DNA of 64,000 bases, taken from positions 1,116,001-1,180,000 of the forward strand of contig JAPZLL010000005.1 of NCBI GenBank assembly GCA_036250225.1. Direction: 5' to 3'. The position numbers were made by a program, and so were the translations under genes. Below the pieces are notes generated by a model that was not told where the DNA came from, did not search any database, and saw only the letters and a program-made list of their open reading frames with translations. Positions 10,870-22,260 of the stretch are shown here, piece by piece. Position 1 is the stretch's first letter. Each line of letters begins with the position of its first letter. Origin of the DNA: Cercophora sp. LCS_1. Taxonomy: Eukaryota > Ascomycota > Sordariomycetes > Sordariales > Lasiosphaeriaceae.

Positions 10870-13323
10870 TTAATTCTCCTCGAGAAGCTGCGCCCAAGGT
10901 TTGGGTGCGGTGCCCTGCTGCCATGCCAGAAACTGAGCACGCTCAATCTCAAAGACGACTTGGTCCGTAACTTCATCGTCATCGACCTCCAGAACACCAG
11001 CCCATTCCGCCACATCATGGTCGGTTGGTGGGTTTCGCCTAGTTGCCAACTCCTTCAGAAGCCATTTTCTATGCTCTTCGCTAAGCGGGTGCTCAGGTGG
11101 TTGAGGGGTCTGCGGCCGTGGTCCCGAGGGTCGTTGTCGTCCGACGGGCTGTTGTCTCGCAGGCTGTTGTCTCACATGAGGTTGCGCCACCGGTTGCTTT
11201 GGAACGGGAGGCGCGGGCTGGGTCTGCGGTTGCGTGAACGTCGACTGGAACTCCCTCATCATTCGTCGCTTTTCGTCCATGGGGCCTGGCTTCGTGGTGG
11301 CTCGAACCGCGGATTCAGCAAACCGGGCATACCCAAGGTCGGAGACACGACAGGCGTCCTCCGATTCCTTCACTTTTTGGCTTTGAATAATGGTGTCTCT
11401 CTGGGAAACTTGGCGGATATGGTTCGAGTGGTTGATCCTCTGGTCGAGTTCTTCTTCAGCGTCGGCGAGCTCCTCGCGCCAATGGTTCAGGGCAGTGCCG
11501 AAATCCCTCCTATTTTTCTTGCGCTTGCTCTCCTCGTCAGGATTCCTCACCCTTGAAATATTATTTCCGGTTTGTACTGCCTGGTTTAGACGACGTAGCC
11601 ACCCAGTGACCGACCTGAGGTACGATACGGTCAAAATATTGTAAACACCCTTGCCTGAAATGTCAACGATGCCTTGATCATTCTCCTCAACACCCCCCAG
11701 ACACCCAATGGTCCATAAGAGGCGAACCAATATCGGGATCACATGCCCGAGAACATCAGCCATCAGACCTCGTCGGCGGTCATCAACCCCCGAAAGGAGT
11801 TTCATGGAGATATTTTTGAGCGAGGTTCTAAGGAGGGCGGCGCCTTTGATGAGCTTCTCGCCGTGTTGCCCAAACCATAAACGTTGCCTATCAAGATCTG
11901 GTGCTTTCGGTGCCATTCGAAACTGGCCAGTGAAATCGTTCAACACCCGGATGCATGATTTGCCAAGGGGGTGTAGGCCCAGGGGAGTGTCGTCATCGCC
12001 ATTTTGGTGCAGATGCTTGTACCAGTGTCGCTTGCCGACAAATGCAGGTCGGGCCATGATACTTTGCAGTGTTCGAATTGCTGTCGTAGATGCCTCGATA
12101 GTAAATTTCTGGTCTTTTTCTGATGGTGCCGGACGGATCTTAGCCCCTCCTTCCTCGTCCTCATCATCGTCCTCAACTTCATCATCGACCTCCAATTCAT
12201 TCTCGGCGCCGTCTTCTCCTTCGGGTGCGTCGACATTCCACTCCTGGCGTAATTTAGCCAACTCATCCCGCACAGTTTCCATCGCGTCGTGTTGGGATGG
12301 ACTACTGCTATGCTGTCTTGTTCTTGTAGGCTGGGCTGTCTGCTTCGCTGTTGCAGGTCGTTGCGTCTGTGGCGCATAACCAAAACCGGAGTCGTCCATG
12401 TTCAAATCGTTGACGTTCGAGGGTGCTTTCGGGACCAACTTCCGTCCCCGCCGGCTGCTTGAAGGCTTTGAACTTTCAGCAGAGAGGCCATTTATCGTTC
12501 TCCGGGGTGGGGGTAGGCTGGACGAGAGATCATACTGTGGGCGCCTCTCATTGACCGGGACATCGTAAACGTCCGAACGGGGCTGTAGCCGAGCTTGTTC
12601 AAGGCCTAGGTCTGGGCTCAGTGACTGAGGCTGGGTAACAAACAACGAATCACTCCTGGCGGTTCCTTCCCTGGCTTGGCGCTGGTTGTCGTCATCCTCA
12701 TCCCTGCCTTCCCTAAGGCTATCATTATCCTGCTTGTCACCATCACTCTCCTCAATTTCTTGGTGCTCATCATCATCTCCTTCATCTTGGTCTTCGTCTT
12801 CCTCCTGCACTGGGAGCAACCGGGCTGAAACTCGCCTCACCCGCAGAACCTTCCTTGAAGACCGTTTAGGACGGCCGGGTCCTTTTTTCGCAGGTGACTG
12901 ATATGTGCGAGATGAGTTGGCAGGTCTCCCACGGGGTGGTGGCTTGTGTGATATAGATTTTGAACCTCCTGCGCTAATATTGAGAGCGTCAACAAGGGTG
13001 GGGTTCATTGGCTCGTCTTCGCCCTCATCTTCTTCTGACTCCTCAACCTCTTCCTGTTGGTTCCTCCTCGCAGGCCCCTCTGTCCTTGGCCGCTTACTTG
13101 TGCCCGATGGAGATGCAGAATCCAACTTCCGCTTGGTGTTCGGGGGGTGTTGGGGTGCGACTGACAACCTCGAGTCCTCACTCTCAAAATCCAAGGAGCG
13201 AGAGGATTTTTTTCGACCTTTTCGAGATCCCTGACCTGACGGATCTGGCATGTCACCCAAGGTGGAATCTGGGTGGTTGCTGGCCGAATGGGTCGCGCTG
13301 CTCCTAGACCGTGTTCGCGCCAT
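10870..13323 (-). CDS. AT-hook nuclear protein of unknown function
   Basis: A single exon of 817 residues starting at the ATG at 13323 (MARTRSRSS). The N-terminal half is highly charged and disordered, with strong acidic blocks. Two AT-hook-like cores lie between about residues 130 and 160: PPPRGRPANS and KKGPGRPKRSSRK. These suggest binding to the minor groove of AT-rich DNA. The region after about residue 430 is more ordered, with LGLHPLGKSCIRVLNDFTGQF and a Trp-containing segment around LLWTIGCLGGV, then a Gln/Pro-rich linker. The C-terminus (ELATRRNPPTDHDVAEWAGV) may be a small helical domain. I do not recognise the family. A chromatin or transcription role is inferred from the AT hooks only. 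It shares a 1.1-kb divergent promoter region with the MAM3-like gene. Confidence 0.8.
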   Translation of the reverse strand: MARTRSRSSATHSASNHPDSTLGDMPDPSGQGSRKGRKKSSRSLDFESEDSRLSVAPQHPPNTKRKLDSASPSGTSKRPRTEGPARRNQQEEVEESEEDEGEDEPMNPTLVDALNISAGGSKSISHKPPPRGRPANSSRTYQSPAKKGPGRPKRSSRKVLRVRRVSARLLPVQEEDEDQDEGDDDEHQEIEESDGDKQDNDSLREGRDEDDDNQRQAREGTARSDSLFVTQPQSLSPDLGLEQARLQPRSDVYDVPVNERRPQYDLSSSLPPPRRTINGLSAESSKPSSSRRGRKLVPKAPSNVNDLNMDDSGFGYAPQTQRPATAKQTAQPTRTRQHSSSPSQHDAMETVRDELAKLRQEWNVDAPEGEDGAENELEVDDEVEDDDEDEEGGAKIRPAPSEKDQKFTIEASTTAIRTLQSIMARPAFVGKRHWYKHLHQNGDDDTPLGLHPLGKSCIRVLNDFTGQFRMAPKAPDLDRQRLWFGQHGEKLIKGAALLRTSLKNISMKLLSGVDDRRRGLMADVLGHVIPILVRLLWTIGCLGGVEENDQGIVDISGKGVYNILTVSYLRSVTGWLRRLNQAVQTGNNISRVRNPDEESKRKKNRRDFGTALNHWREELADAEEELDQRINHSNHIRQVSQRDTIIQSQKVKESEDACRVSDLGYARFAESAVRATTKPGPMDEKRRMMREFQSTFTQPQTQPAPPVPKQPVAQPHVRQQPARQQPVGRQRPSGPRPQTPQPPEHPLSEEHRKWLLKELATRRNPPTDHDVAEWAGVLEVDDDEVTDQVVFEIERAQFLAWQQGTAPKPWAQLLEEN

Positions 13324-14442
13324 CGCGGAGCAGAGTTGTGAGAGAGGAGATAACGCGGTCTGGTGACGACCCCCTTTCGCGTCAGTTGCGATGGAGTTCT
13401 TCGACAATCATTCCTCTCTGCCCGCGATGGAAAAGTGTGGCGCAAACGCAGACAGCTTTTGGGTTTGTTTTCGGTTGACGGCAGGAAGCAACAACGCCCT
13501 CACGAAAACGAGGCGTGCCCACCTGACCATTGGTTCCGCTATAATCATCAAACTGGCCCGTGCGTGCTACCTCTTCTGAGGAAGGCGCATCACAACCAAA
13601 CCTTTCAATCAAGAAGATGGCGCAACGTAAAGGTTCCATTCACTTAGAATTCTGTTGACTTTGAACAGGCTGGGATATTTCCAAGCCATAATAAACTCAG
13701 TGGCTTTGTTTCATATGCTGAGCTAGGGCGTACATAACTAGTGTAAAATAACACCCCGTCCATCAAGGTCCTTCCGTCCCTAGAACGCAACCCGATCGCA
13801 CAGTGCAACCCCACATGATGCCGGGCGCTTCATGCAAGATAACATCGCCATTCCCTCGACATTACCTGCACGACGCAAATGCTGCGAAACTTAGATATAT
13901 CCTCTCACAAGCGTCATTTGCGAGCCATAACAAGACCACGGGACCATCAGGCTATGCAGCTACACCGACGGAAGGGTCTCACCTAGTAAGAGTCCCAACA
14001 TCGAGACTAGCCTACAAAAGATTACGCATTTGAAAACATCAACAGCTGACAGCCGGTGCTTTTCTGTAGAATGCTTAGTCTGACCCGCACGTCGTCGGAC
14101 AAAGCCAATGAGCGGCGGGCAATCGCCACAGTTGCGGCAATGTCCGATGACGCTGCTGGAGCTCCACCTTAACCTCGATAAAATCATAAATGCGGGTCCA
14201 TTGCCCGTAGCAGCGCGACGGCACCGACTCAAGGTGCTGCTCCAGAATCTGCTGCCATCGCTGTGCCTTTCCTCGCGGATTGCGACCAATTTACGCTGGA
14301 CACAGTTTTGCGGTCCCACGCTTCTTTAATTCGACATTCCCTACAGAATGAATTGGCTGTAGCGGCAACCCTTGACCTCCGTATTTTGTCCCGAGATCCT
14401 CTTTCTCCACCAAATCCTCGTGGCCGCATTCCATCCAGTTCA
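13324..14442. promoter_or_regulatory. divergent promoter, AT-hook gene / MAM3-like gene
   Basis: 1.1 kb between two divergent start codons. No ORF with protein character is present. An open frame continues upstream of the MAM3-like start to 14263 but begins with GTG and contains no ATG before 14443. Confidence 0.5.
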
Positions 14443-16869
14443 ATGACGCTATCGGGCCTTCGGGCGCCCGCACATGGGCCGCCGCCACGCGCAAGTGGTC
14501 TCCTCACCGCACGCTCGCTGGTCGTGGGGCTTGCGCGCGTTCTCTTCATGGGCATTTCGACAACCTACGCTGCCCCTCTACACGCCGCAGGGCATCTCGA
14601 CGATGACGTCCCCGAAGCCGAGGGCGCAAGTCTCTGGGTGCTCTATGTCGCGTCTTTGGTTCTGGTTCTTTCGGGTGGCGCTTTTGCCGGTTTGACCATC
14701 GCGTAAGACTTTCAGGAGTGGAATTGACCTCATCGCACCCGCTGAACTTGTACTAGGTTGATGGGACAGGACGGTATCTATCTCCAAGTCGTCGCCAAAG
14801 ACCCGACCGAGCCGCAACAAAAGAACGCGAAGCGAGTGTACGATCTCCTGCAAAAAGGAAAGCATTGGGTTTTGGTCACACTTCTTCTCGCCAACGTCAT
14901 CGTCAATGAAACACTTCCCGTGGTACTGGATCGGTGCTTGGGTGGTGGCGTTGCTGCCGTTGTGGGCGCAACATTTCTGATTGGTATGATGTCTCGCCCG
15001 GTTGTCTCGGTTCCGACTAATCATGTCCTTAGTTATCTTTGGTGAAGTCGTTCCGCAGTCGATATGCGTCCGATATGGCCTCCAAATTGGTGGTTACATG
15101 TCCAAACCAGTCCTCGCCCTGATGTACTTGATGGCGCCCCTCGCGTGGCCAACCGCAAAGCTTCTCGATAAACTCCTTGGAGAAGACCACGGTACCGTGT
15201 ACAAGAAGAGCGGACTCAAGACTCTTGTGACCCTGCACAAGAACCTCGGCGACGTCTCTCAGAGGCTGAATCAAGATGAGGTCACCATCATCAGTGCGGT
15301 TTTGGACTTGAAGGAAAAGCCCGTCGCCAACGTGATGACTCCAATGGATGACGTCTTTGTTATGGCTGAAGATACCGTGCTCGACGAAAAGACCATGGAC
15401 ATGATTCTCTCTGCGGGTTACTCCCGAATCCCGATCCACGAGACTGGGAACCCGACCAACTTTGTCGGCATGTTGCTTGTCAAGATTCTGATTACCTATG
15501 ATCCCGAAGATTGTATGCGTGTCAAGGACTTCCCCCTCGCCACCCTCCCGGAAACGCGCCCCGAGACCAGCTGTTTGGACATTGTAAACTTTTTCCAGGA
15601 GGGCAAGTCCCACATGGTTCTTGTTTCCGAGTTTCCCGGAGAAGACCACGGCGCTTTGGGCGTCGTTACTCTGGAGGATGTCATTGAGGAACTGATTGGA
15701 GAGTAAGTCATCCCAGTGATCGGGAAGAACATCGGCTGACTGAAGACAGGGAAATTATTGATGAATCCGATGTTTACATTGACGTACACAAGGCGATCCG
15801 CCGACTAACACCGGCGCCAAAGGCAAGAATTCAGCGCCAGCTGTCGCAAGCCGAAGACCATGCCACTCGGTCGGGCGACGATAGCACCGTCGTCGCCGAT
15901 AACAGTAGCGTTCACGGCACCCAGCGCAAGTCCATGGACTGGACTGGCGCAACATGCCATGAGACATCGGCACTCTCTTCCAGCCCTAAAACCGCGACCT
16001 TTATGATGCGTAGAAGCTCAGCCGGCGCGGACGGGCAAACAATCCACACAACAATACCTGTGCGGGCCAACATCGATGAGTTGAGACAACATCTCAAACA
16101 TCTGGGTCCGTCCAATCCTGCGACTAATCCCAAGAACACGCGCTCGACCACTGTAAAGGTCAAGCCCGGACACGCCTTGCCACAGCGGTCGGCCTCTGTA
16201 ACAGAGGGCATAACCGAGTCGGTTTTTGATGATGATAACGAGAGTACCAGCCTCCTCAGACCGCAGGTTACAGGCAAAGATGGGATTCAGGCCCTTCGAC
16301 AAAGTTACGGCTCAGTTAGTCCGGCGCCAGTTGTCGCAGTGCATTTCAGCCCAAGCCAGGGCGAACAAGTACCCACGTTGACGCTCGAACCAGTCGAGCA
16401 GGTGAACAAATCAACCCAGACCAAGCCGGATTCTGGGCAGCAGACACCAGGCCAGAGGTCCATCTCCAGCGAGGACAGTATCAACCGGAATCTACGCGCG
16501 GATACGGGTCTCAGCCTCAGCGGCAAGCGGGCGACAGTACGCAGCGGTAGTATTACTGAGAATGTAATCGAGTCCCGCGGCGTGCGAAAGGTAGTGCTTG
16601 AAACCACGAGCTCGAACGACGAGGACGACTTTGCGGTCGTGACGTCGTCCTCGCCCGAGCATTCCAGGAGAATAGGCACCGGCTTCTTCGCTAGGGACGG
16701 ACCGGCTGAAGAAGATGATGAAGATGAAGAGGGGGTGCTGTCGCCTGCCACAGGAGACGAAGATCACGCCGGTCCCTCAGAGACGGGGAAGAGCGAGGGT
16801 TCGAAACAGGGCGGCGGAGGTGCGAAAAAGAAGAGCAGGAGAAAGAAGCGCAAGGGCGGCAAGTCATAG
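14443..16869 (+). CDS. MAM3: CNNM/CorC-family DUF21-CBS membrane protein
   Basis: Four exons: 14443-14702, 14757-14983, 15033-15702 and 15750-16869, giving 758 residues. 14443 is the first ATG of the frame. Order of parts: a hydrophobic N-terminus; the DUF21 transmembrane domain (AGLTIALMGQDGIYLQVV joined across intron 1; VIFGEVVPQS joined across intron 2); a CBS pair containing PVANVMTPMDDVFVM and SRIPIHETGN, ending LGVVTLEDVIEELIGEEIIDESD; then a roughly 350-residue disordered Ser/Thr tail with acidic and Lys/Arg-rich ends. Family knowledge: these are CNNM/CorC-like proteins involved in divalent-cation homeostasis. The yeast relative Mam3 is a vacuolar membrane protein linked to metal tolerance and mitochondrial morphology. 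Convergent with RIB3. Confidence 0.9.
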
Positions 16870-17347
16870 GTCAACGGGCTGCTCGAGTGGTTCCCTTATG
16901 TGTAAGATAGGGGCTGTGTTTGAAGCATGCGTATCCATGTGTTGGGGTTCAGGGGTTACGTGTATATTCATTAGGGACCATGCAGGGAGTATGAGCACGG
17001 TGGACCCTAACGCCATGAGACGGAGGAGGGGCTGGTTGTAGCGTTAGGACAGCAGGCATGATTGAGATGCGGTTTTATCAATATCATGTTGCGAGAAAAC
17101 ATCATTTGGTGTTCGACATATTCTCCCTGGCAACACTGATCATCTTGAACGTGAGTAGAGGCTTGTATTTTTGTCTTCCCATCCAAAAACCATTGAAATG
17201 CTTGCAGGCGTATTTACATCAGTTTGTATATACCAAGACATTGATATGTCTGTCTCGTTCCCTTCAACACAACATGCAACCACCATAGACACACACACAC
17301 ACACACACACACCTCATTCAATCCCAAACATGATGAAGAGGAGACGC
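16870..17347. other. convergent 3' region with (AC)n microsatellite
   Basis: 478 bp between the stops of the MAM3-like gene (plus) and RIB3 (minus), so it carries both 3' untranslated regions. It is AT-richer than its flanks and ends in a dinucleotide repeat. Confidence 0.5.
17289..17312. repeat. (AC)12 microsatellite
   Basis: A perfect AC dinucleotide run of about 12 units, in the 3' flank of RIB3. Confidence 0.95.
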
Positions 17348-18102
17348 CTATGACCCATTAACCTGCAGCTTCCCCTCGGTCTTTTCCAAATACGCAACCA
17401 TGTCGGCAATCGTGCACACCTTGAGCCCCCACTTCCTCGCAAACGCAATGCACGCCTCGCCCCTCATCATGTCGGGCTCCTCGCGCACCGCCTGGCCCGG
17501 AACCTCGAGCCCGTCCTCGACCAGCTCGCAAATCACGGCCGCCTCCTTCTTCCCCGCCATCCGGCAGAGGTCAATCGCCGCCTCGGTGTGGCCCCGGCGC
17601 TGCCGGACGCCGCCGGGCTTGGCTCGCAAGGGGAAAACGTGGCCCGGACGCCGGAAGCTGTCGGCCGTGGCGGACGGGTCCGCCAGCGTGCGGCAGGCAA
17701 GCGCGCGGTCGTGCGCGCTGATGCCCGTCGTCACAGAGGGGTGCGAAGCGTCGACCGACAGGGTGTAAGCCGTCGTGCGCGGGTCTTCGTTGTTTTCGAC
17801 CATTTGCGGGAGGGAGAGCTCCCGCGTGCGCTGGGGCAGGATGGGCGCGCAGATGAGGCCCGACGAGTGCCGCACCATAAAGGCCATTTGTTGCGTGGTC
17901 ACGGACTCGGCGGCGATGATGAGGTCGGCTTCGTTTTCCCGCGAGGGGTCGTCGAGGACTACGACGAATTGGCCATCCCCTTGGAGATATGTTTGTCAGT
18001 TCGGAGCGCTTAAGGAGAAGGCGAGAGGGAGGAGTTACGGAAGGCTTGGATGACGTCCGGGATGGCGTCGAATTGCGATTGAGGAATTAGGGAGGACGGC
18101 AT
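17348..18102 (-). CDS. RIB3: 3,4-dihydroxy-2-butanone 4-phosphate synthase
   Basis: Two exons, 18102-18039 and 17979-17348, giving 231 residues. The enzyme converts ribulose 5-phosphate to 3,4-dihydroxy-2-butanone 4-phosphate plus formate, supplying the four-carbon unit for riboflavin. The intron interrupts codon 22, just before DGQFVVVLDD. The metal-binding and acidic catalytic motif DDPSRENEAD lies at 31-40. RQRRGHTEAAIDL at about 147-159 contains the conserved HTEA. There is no GTP cyclohydrolase II domain, as is normal for fungi. It starts 865 bp from divergent COQ3; riboflavin kinase FMN1 is in the same window, 26 kb away. The leader has a GA/CT-rich repeat (18139-18170) and a homopolymer tract. 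Function is confident. Confidence 0.95.
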
Positions 18103-18966
18103 GGTTGCTGGCGCGGAGTTGTGTACGTGTGAGGGTTGAGAGAGGGAGAGAGGGAGAGAGGGAGAGGGGCAAAAGTGGATGGATGATTTGTTCGGTCGCA
18201 AGCGGTTTCGGCAACTGGAGTTTTTTTTTTTTTTGGCGTCCAACACTACTGGCGAATATTCGGCTTGTTACAAGCGTTCCGGATGAACGCGACAAGTAAC
18301 TGGACTGTTCGTTGTCTCTTGGTTGCGGGAGGATATGAAGAGGTGACAATCAAAAAGGTTCAAATGCGACAGGAGTCAGAAGCTATGATATGATCCAATC
18401 GACTGGAGACATGAGCAAACCGTCGGGCGATGGGCTTGGAGTGGGGTATTTTCCCATGGATGATGGGGTCAACGCCGGAAGCCGAGAGGCAGAGAGAGAG
18501 CCGCGCGGGACAAAACTGCGGAAGTGCCGCTGACTGTTTCTGTGTTTCTTTACGAGGTAGCTTGTGCTCTCTCATTACTGAACAACCCGATATTACCAAC
18601 TTCGACACGGACCTTACGTAACGAGGGCGAATGCGCAACAACCGCAGCGCGGCTCACGTCGGAGTCGTGATGGTGCGCGCTGACAAACGCCCCTCCCTGC
18701 GCCTCGGCTGGACTGGCCTGTGACCGACCGACGCCCGGAGCAGTGCGGCGGCGGGCAGGGTCCATTTTACGCCACCTGGTGCGGGGGAGGGGTGATTGGC
18801 GCTAGAAGGCTTCTAGAACGTCCCACTGCGGAGCCCGCGCGTCAGCGCGTTGCCAATTTGTCAATTGCCCATCCAAGCCCGGCCCCGAAACCCATCAGCC
18901 CGACCGACCTTGCATCCATACCACACCGCCGCGCGCGCGCCAAACCCGTTCTCGGTCGACCGAAAA
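18103..18966. promoter_or_regulatory. divergent promoter RIB3 / COQ3
   Basis: 864 bp between divergent starts. It holds GAGAGGGA-type repeats at 18139-18170 in the RIB3 leader, a T14 tract at 18221-18234, and an ATTGG (inverted CCAAT) at about 18795 on the COQ3 side. No ORF is supported. Confidence 0.45.
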
Positions 18967-19848
18967 ATGCGGTCCTCCCTCCGGCACCTCCGGCACGCCC
19001 GGTCATCCCGGCCTGCTGTTTCTCTCCGACCGATGAGCTCCGGGTCCCGGTTCATGAGCTCCCAATCATCACAACCACAACGACCGCAACACCCACAATC
19101 ACCGCCATCCCCTTCGTCCTCTTCCGTCAACCCCTCGGAAGTAGCCCACTTCTCGGCCCTCGCCTCAACATGGTGGGATCCCCACGGCTCCTCCCGCATC
19201 CTCCATCTCATGAACCCCCTCCGCCACGACTTCATCAATGCTTGTCTCTCCTCGTCCCCAACGTCACCCACCGCCCCGCTGCGCTACCTCGACGTCGGCT
19301 GCGGCGGTGGTATCTTCGCCGAGTCCGCGGCTCGATTGTCCTCCACCAAATCAGTCACAGCTATCGATCCCACGCCCGATATTCTCGCCGTAGCAAAACA
19401 GCACGCGGCGCAGGACCCGACGTTGACGAAAGAAAAGCTACAATATGTCGGGGCGACGATTGAGACACTGCCTAAAGACCAGTTTGATGTGGTGACGTGC
19501 TTTGAGGTGGTAGAACATGTTGAACACCCAGCCGCGTTTCTGGATCGGTGTGGGGCGTTCGTGAAGCCAGGGGGTTGGTTGGTCATGAGCACAATTGCAA
19601 GGACGTGGATGAGTTGGTTTACGACGAATCTGGTCGCTGAGGATTTGCTAGGGATTGTGCCCAAGGGGACACACGATTGGACCAAGTATATCAACGAGGA
19701 TGAGCTGAGGGGACATTTTGCGGGGAGGAAGGAATGGGGAGTTCCGAGGGTCTTGGGGGTGGTGTATGTGCCTGGGCTGGGGTGGAAGGAGGTCAAGGGG
19801 AGTGAAAAGGTTGGGAATTACTTTTTGGGGGTGCAGAAAATCCAATGA
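18967..19848 (+). CDS. COQ3: ubiquinone biosynthesis O-methyltransferase COQ3
   Basis: A single exon of 293 residues. 18967 is the first ATG in a longer open frame. It is a class I SAM-dependent methyltransferase that performs the O-methylation steps of coenzyme Q synthesis in the mitochondrial matrix. The first 30 residues are Arg/Ser-rich without acidic residues (MRSSLRHLRHARSSRPAV), a typical presequence. A Pro/Ser linker follows, then FSALASTWWDPHGSSRILHL. SAM motif I is DVGCGGG at 109-115. Later motifs are FDVVTCFEVVEHVEHP and VMSTIARTWMSW, characteristic of UbiG/Coq3. The stop lies only 82 bp from the convergent stop of the next gene. Confidence 0.95.
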   Translation: MRSSLRHLRHARSSRPAVSLRPMSSGSRFMSSQSSQPQRPQHPQSPPSPSSSSVNPSEVAHFSALASTWWDPHGSSRILHLMNPLRHDFINACLSSSPTSPTAPLRYLDVGCGGGIFAESAARLSSTKSVTAIDPTPDILAVAKQHAAQDPTLTKEKLQYVGATIETLPKDQFDVVTCFEVVEHVEHPAAFLDRCGAFVKPGGWLVMSTIARTWMSWFTTNLVAEDLLGIVPKGTHDWTKYINEDELRGHFAGRKEWGVPRVLGVVYVPGLGWKEVKGSEKVGNYFLGVQKIQ

Positions 19849-19930
19849 AGATGGTGAGAGGGTGTACAATATTGTAGGATACGGCGAGGTATACCCGGGT
19901 TTGCACGAGTGATGCTCAGATATAGCGAGG

Positions 19931-21691
19931 CTAACCTAACCTTACATTTCTCCACATGCGCATGCATTCTTGCAGGTCCATGGACAAGGTGCCTTCCAAA
20001 GCACCGGATGTCTCCTTGATCAAGGAGAGCAGGACGGCCGCCTGGATAAAGGTGGCCTGGTCGTCTTGCACGGCTGTCAGATCTGATTTCCTCATGCCCC
20101 CGTTCTCGGCCCACGCCTTCCATAGATCTAGCATCCGGCAGATCTTGGACGAGAATACCCCTTCGAGGACCATCCGGTGCAACAACTGTCCGCCGTACTG
20201 TCGCATTTTTAGTGATTCGGGGAGTTCGTCTTTCTGCTTGAGCCAGGCAAAACAGTGGTCGGCAACCAGTTTCGTATCCCACTTTGGGCTTTGCATGGCC
20301 TCCATCGTCCGGGTATCCTTGCGTTGTTGTTCCAGGCGCATTTTATCTTTCACTGGGTGGTGTCAGTCGTCAACAGCGCAGGCAAGAGGGACGAACAGAA
20401 ACTTACTATCATCCAGCCGCTGCTGATTCTCTTTCATCATCCGCTCTCTCACGGCCTGAGCCTTCTGCGCAGGCGGTAATTTCGCCTCAGCCGCCATGGC
20501 CTCCCTCTGCTCTCTGTGTCTCCTGGTGAACAAGTCCAACGACGCACCATTATCCGGGTACTGAGTAGCCCATTCCGGCGTCGCCGACTCATCCACAATC
20601 CGCAACAAGACCAGAATCCCACACGGCACCGTTTCCTTGCGCGCAAATGTCAGGATATCATCGGGGATCCTGTAATTCCACAATATCGTCTGGCTCGTCG
20701 TGCCATACGCCGTCGCGGCGCTCGCAAACCACACTCCATCCGACTTGGTCCTCCCTCGAATCCGAATGTGATCAATATACAAACTATCCAGCTGCAGCGA
20801 ACTCTGCAACTGCACCTCCTGGCTGAGTGCCGTCACAATACCCTCGGTCGAAATCTGACACGTAATCGGCTGTCGTTGATTCGTCTCGCCCTTTTGCACC
20901 GTCGAATCAAGCGACCGTTTATGCATGCTCTCACTGCCCTCTCCCCCAAACGGATTCACATCCCCTCCTCCTCCTCCTTTCTCCTCCGTTACTGTCACCT
21001 CCGGGGGCGGTAAACGCACCCAGTACGGTGGAAGATGCGAGTAATCCCTCGTCGTCCACGCACTCGACCAGTTCACCGCCAGACTCAAATGCCCATCCGA
21101 CCCATCCAGCGGCGCAATCGTCAGCGCCTTCTCCTTTCCATCCGGCGACGTCATGAGCGCACACCCCACCGGTGTCCACAGTCCCGTGGTACGCAGCAAC
21201 CGCCATCCATGGGCATCGGGCACGGCGCCCAGATCCAGCAGGTAACAAACAAGTTCCTCGAGTATGACATCGACCTGAGGCTGGCGCAGCTGGTCGGCGT
21301 ACTCGATGCGCTGGCTTTTGAGCCCAATCACATTCGTCCGCCAGTTGAACGTCGTCCACGATCCGCCGGGGATGGATGAGGGAGAAGGCGAGACTGTCCA
21401 GTACTCGGAGCGGTTGTTGAATCGGTCCCACGGCGTGACGGCGTAGCGGGGGAGTTCGACCTCAATGACGCGGTTGACGACGTCGCTGCGCGTGAGAGCG
21501 GTGAGTTTGCTGTGTCGCAGCATGCGTTTGATTTTGGAAAGGGCTGCCAGCGTTGCGAGCGTGTTGTAGAGGATGGGGAGGACGCCTAGCACGGCGAGGG
21601 GCACGCCGATGTAGGTGATGACATCGACGGCCGAGGGGGAGCCGTCGTTGTTATTGTTGTCATATTTATTGCTACCGTCGCTGTCGGCCAT
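19931..21691 (-). CDS. conserved membrane-anchored protein, function unknown
   Basis: Two exons, 21691-20407 and 20352-19931, giving 568 residues. The N-terminus is Asn/Asp-rich, followed by one strong membrane segment at about residues 24-50 (VITYIGVPLAVLGVLPILYN). A soluble part follows with conserved-looking tracts: RYAVTPWDRFNNRSEYW, GGSWTTFNWRTNVIGLK and LLDLGAVPDAHGWRLL. The C-terminal exon begins with a basic, Gln-rich helix (MKDKMRLEQQRKD) and is mostly helical. The cytosolic part would be most of the protein. I do not recognise a family with a known activity; it resembles fungal proteins annotated only as hypothetical. Convergent with COQ3. Confidence 0.85.
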
Positions 21692-22260
21692 TCTCGGGAT
21701 CTGGAGGTGAGAATGGGAAAACTCTCCCTCAGAATGGGAAAGGGAGCGTGAGTTTTCTCATTCTTCTCAGCCGCAGCGCAAGACGCGTGCGTTGAGACGG
21801 GACCGCGACCCCTGCAATAAGTGGGCATTGGCGTGGTGGCTTGATGTGACCCATGAAGTTGGGAAGCGAATGTGAAGCGATTGGCACCAAGGGTTGAAGC
21901 CTCGATGACTCGACAAGTTTTACGTGCATCGGGTTGGATCCCTTGTTTAGTTTGGATGGCGGCGGCCCTCTCGTTGCTCACCTTGGATACGCTGATGCTG
22001 TCCCCTACGTTTGCGCTGGTTCACCCTGTAGTCGCGAGCTTCGCTGGGGAAATTGAGAAAATGATGTCACTGGTATTACAAGGGCCAAAAGATGCAACTG
22101 CACGCTAAATGATATACTCCTTTGCTATTTTCACTCTCGCCGAGGCCTGTCACAGCCCACTGACTTGTTCTATGCCTCAATTTTCACGGCAAACCGAGTA
22201 GCATACGTGCGAAGCCATTTCCATACTCCAAATAAATTATTTCTATACCATCTAATCACT
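21692..22260. other. intergenic, no gene seen
   Basis: 569 bp between the start of the membrane protein gene and the stop of UTP14, both on the minus strand. It must hold the promoter of the former and the 3' untranslated region of the latter. No ORF or repeat is supported. Confidence 0.4.

Noticed and set aside
14263..14442. N-terminal extension of the MAM3-like protein
   Set aside because: The frame is open but starts with GTG and contains no ATG before 14443.
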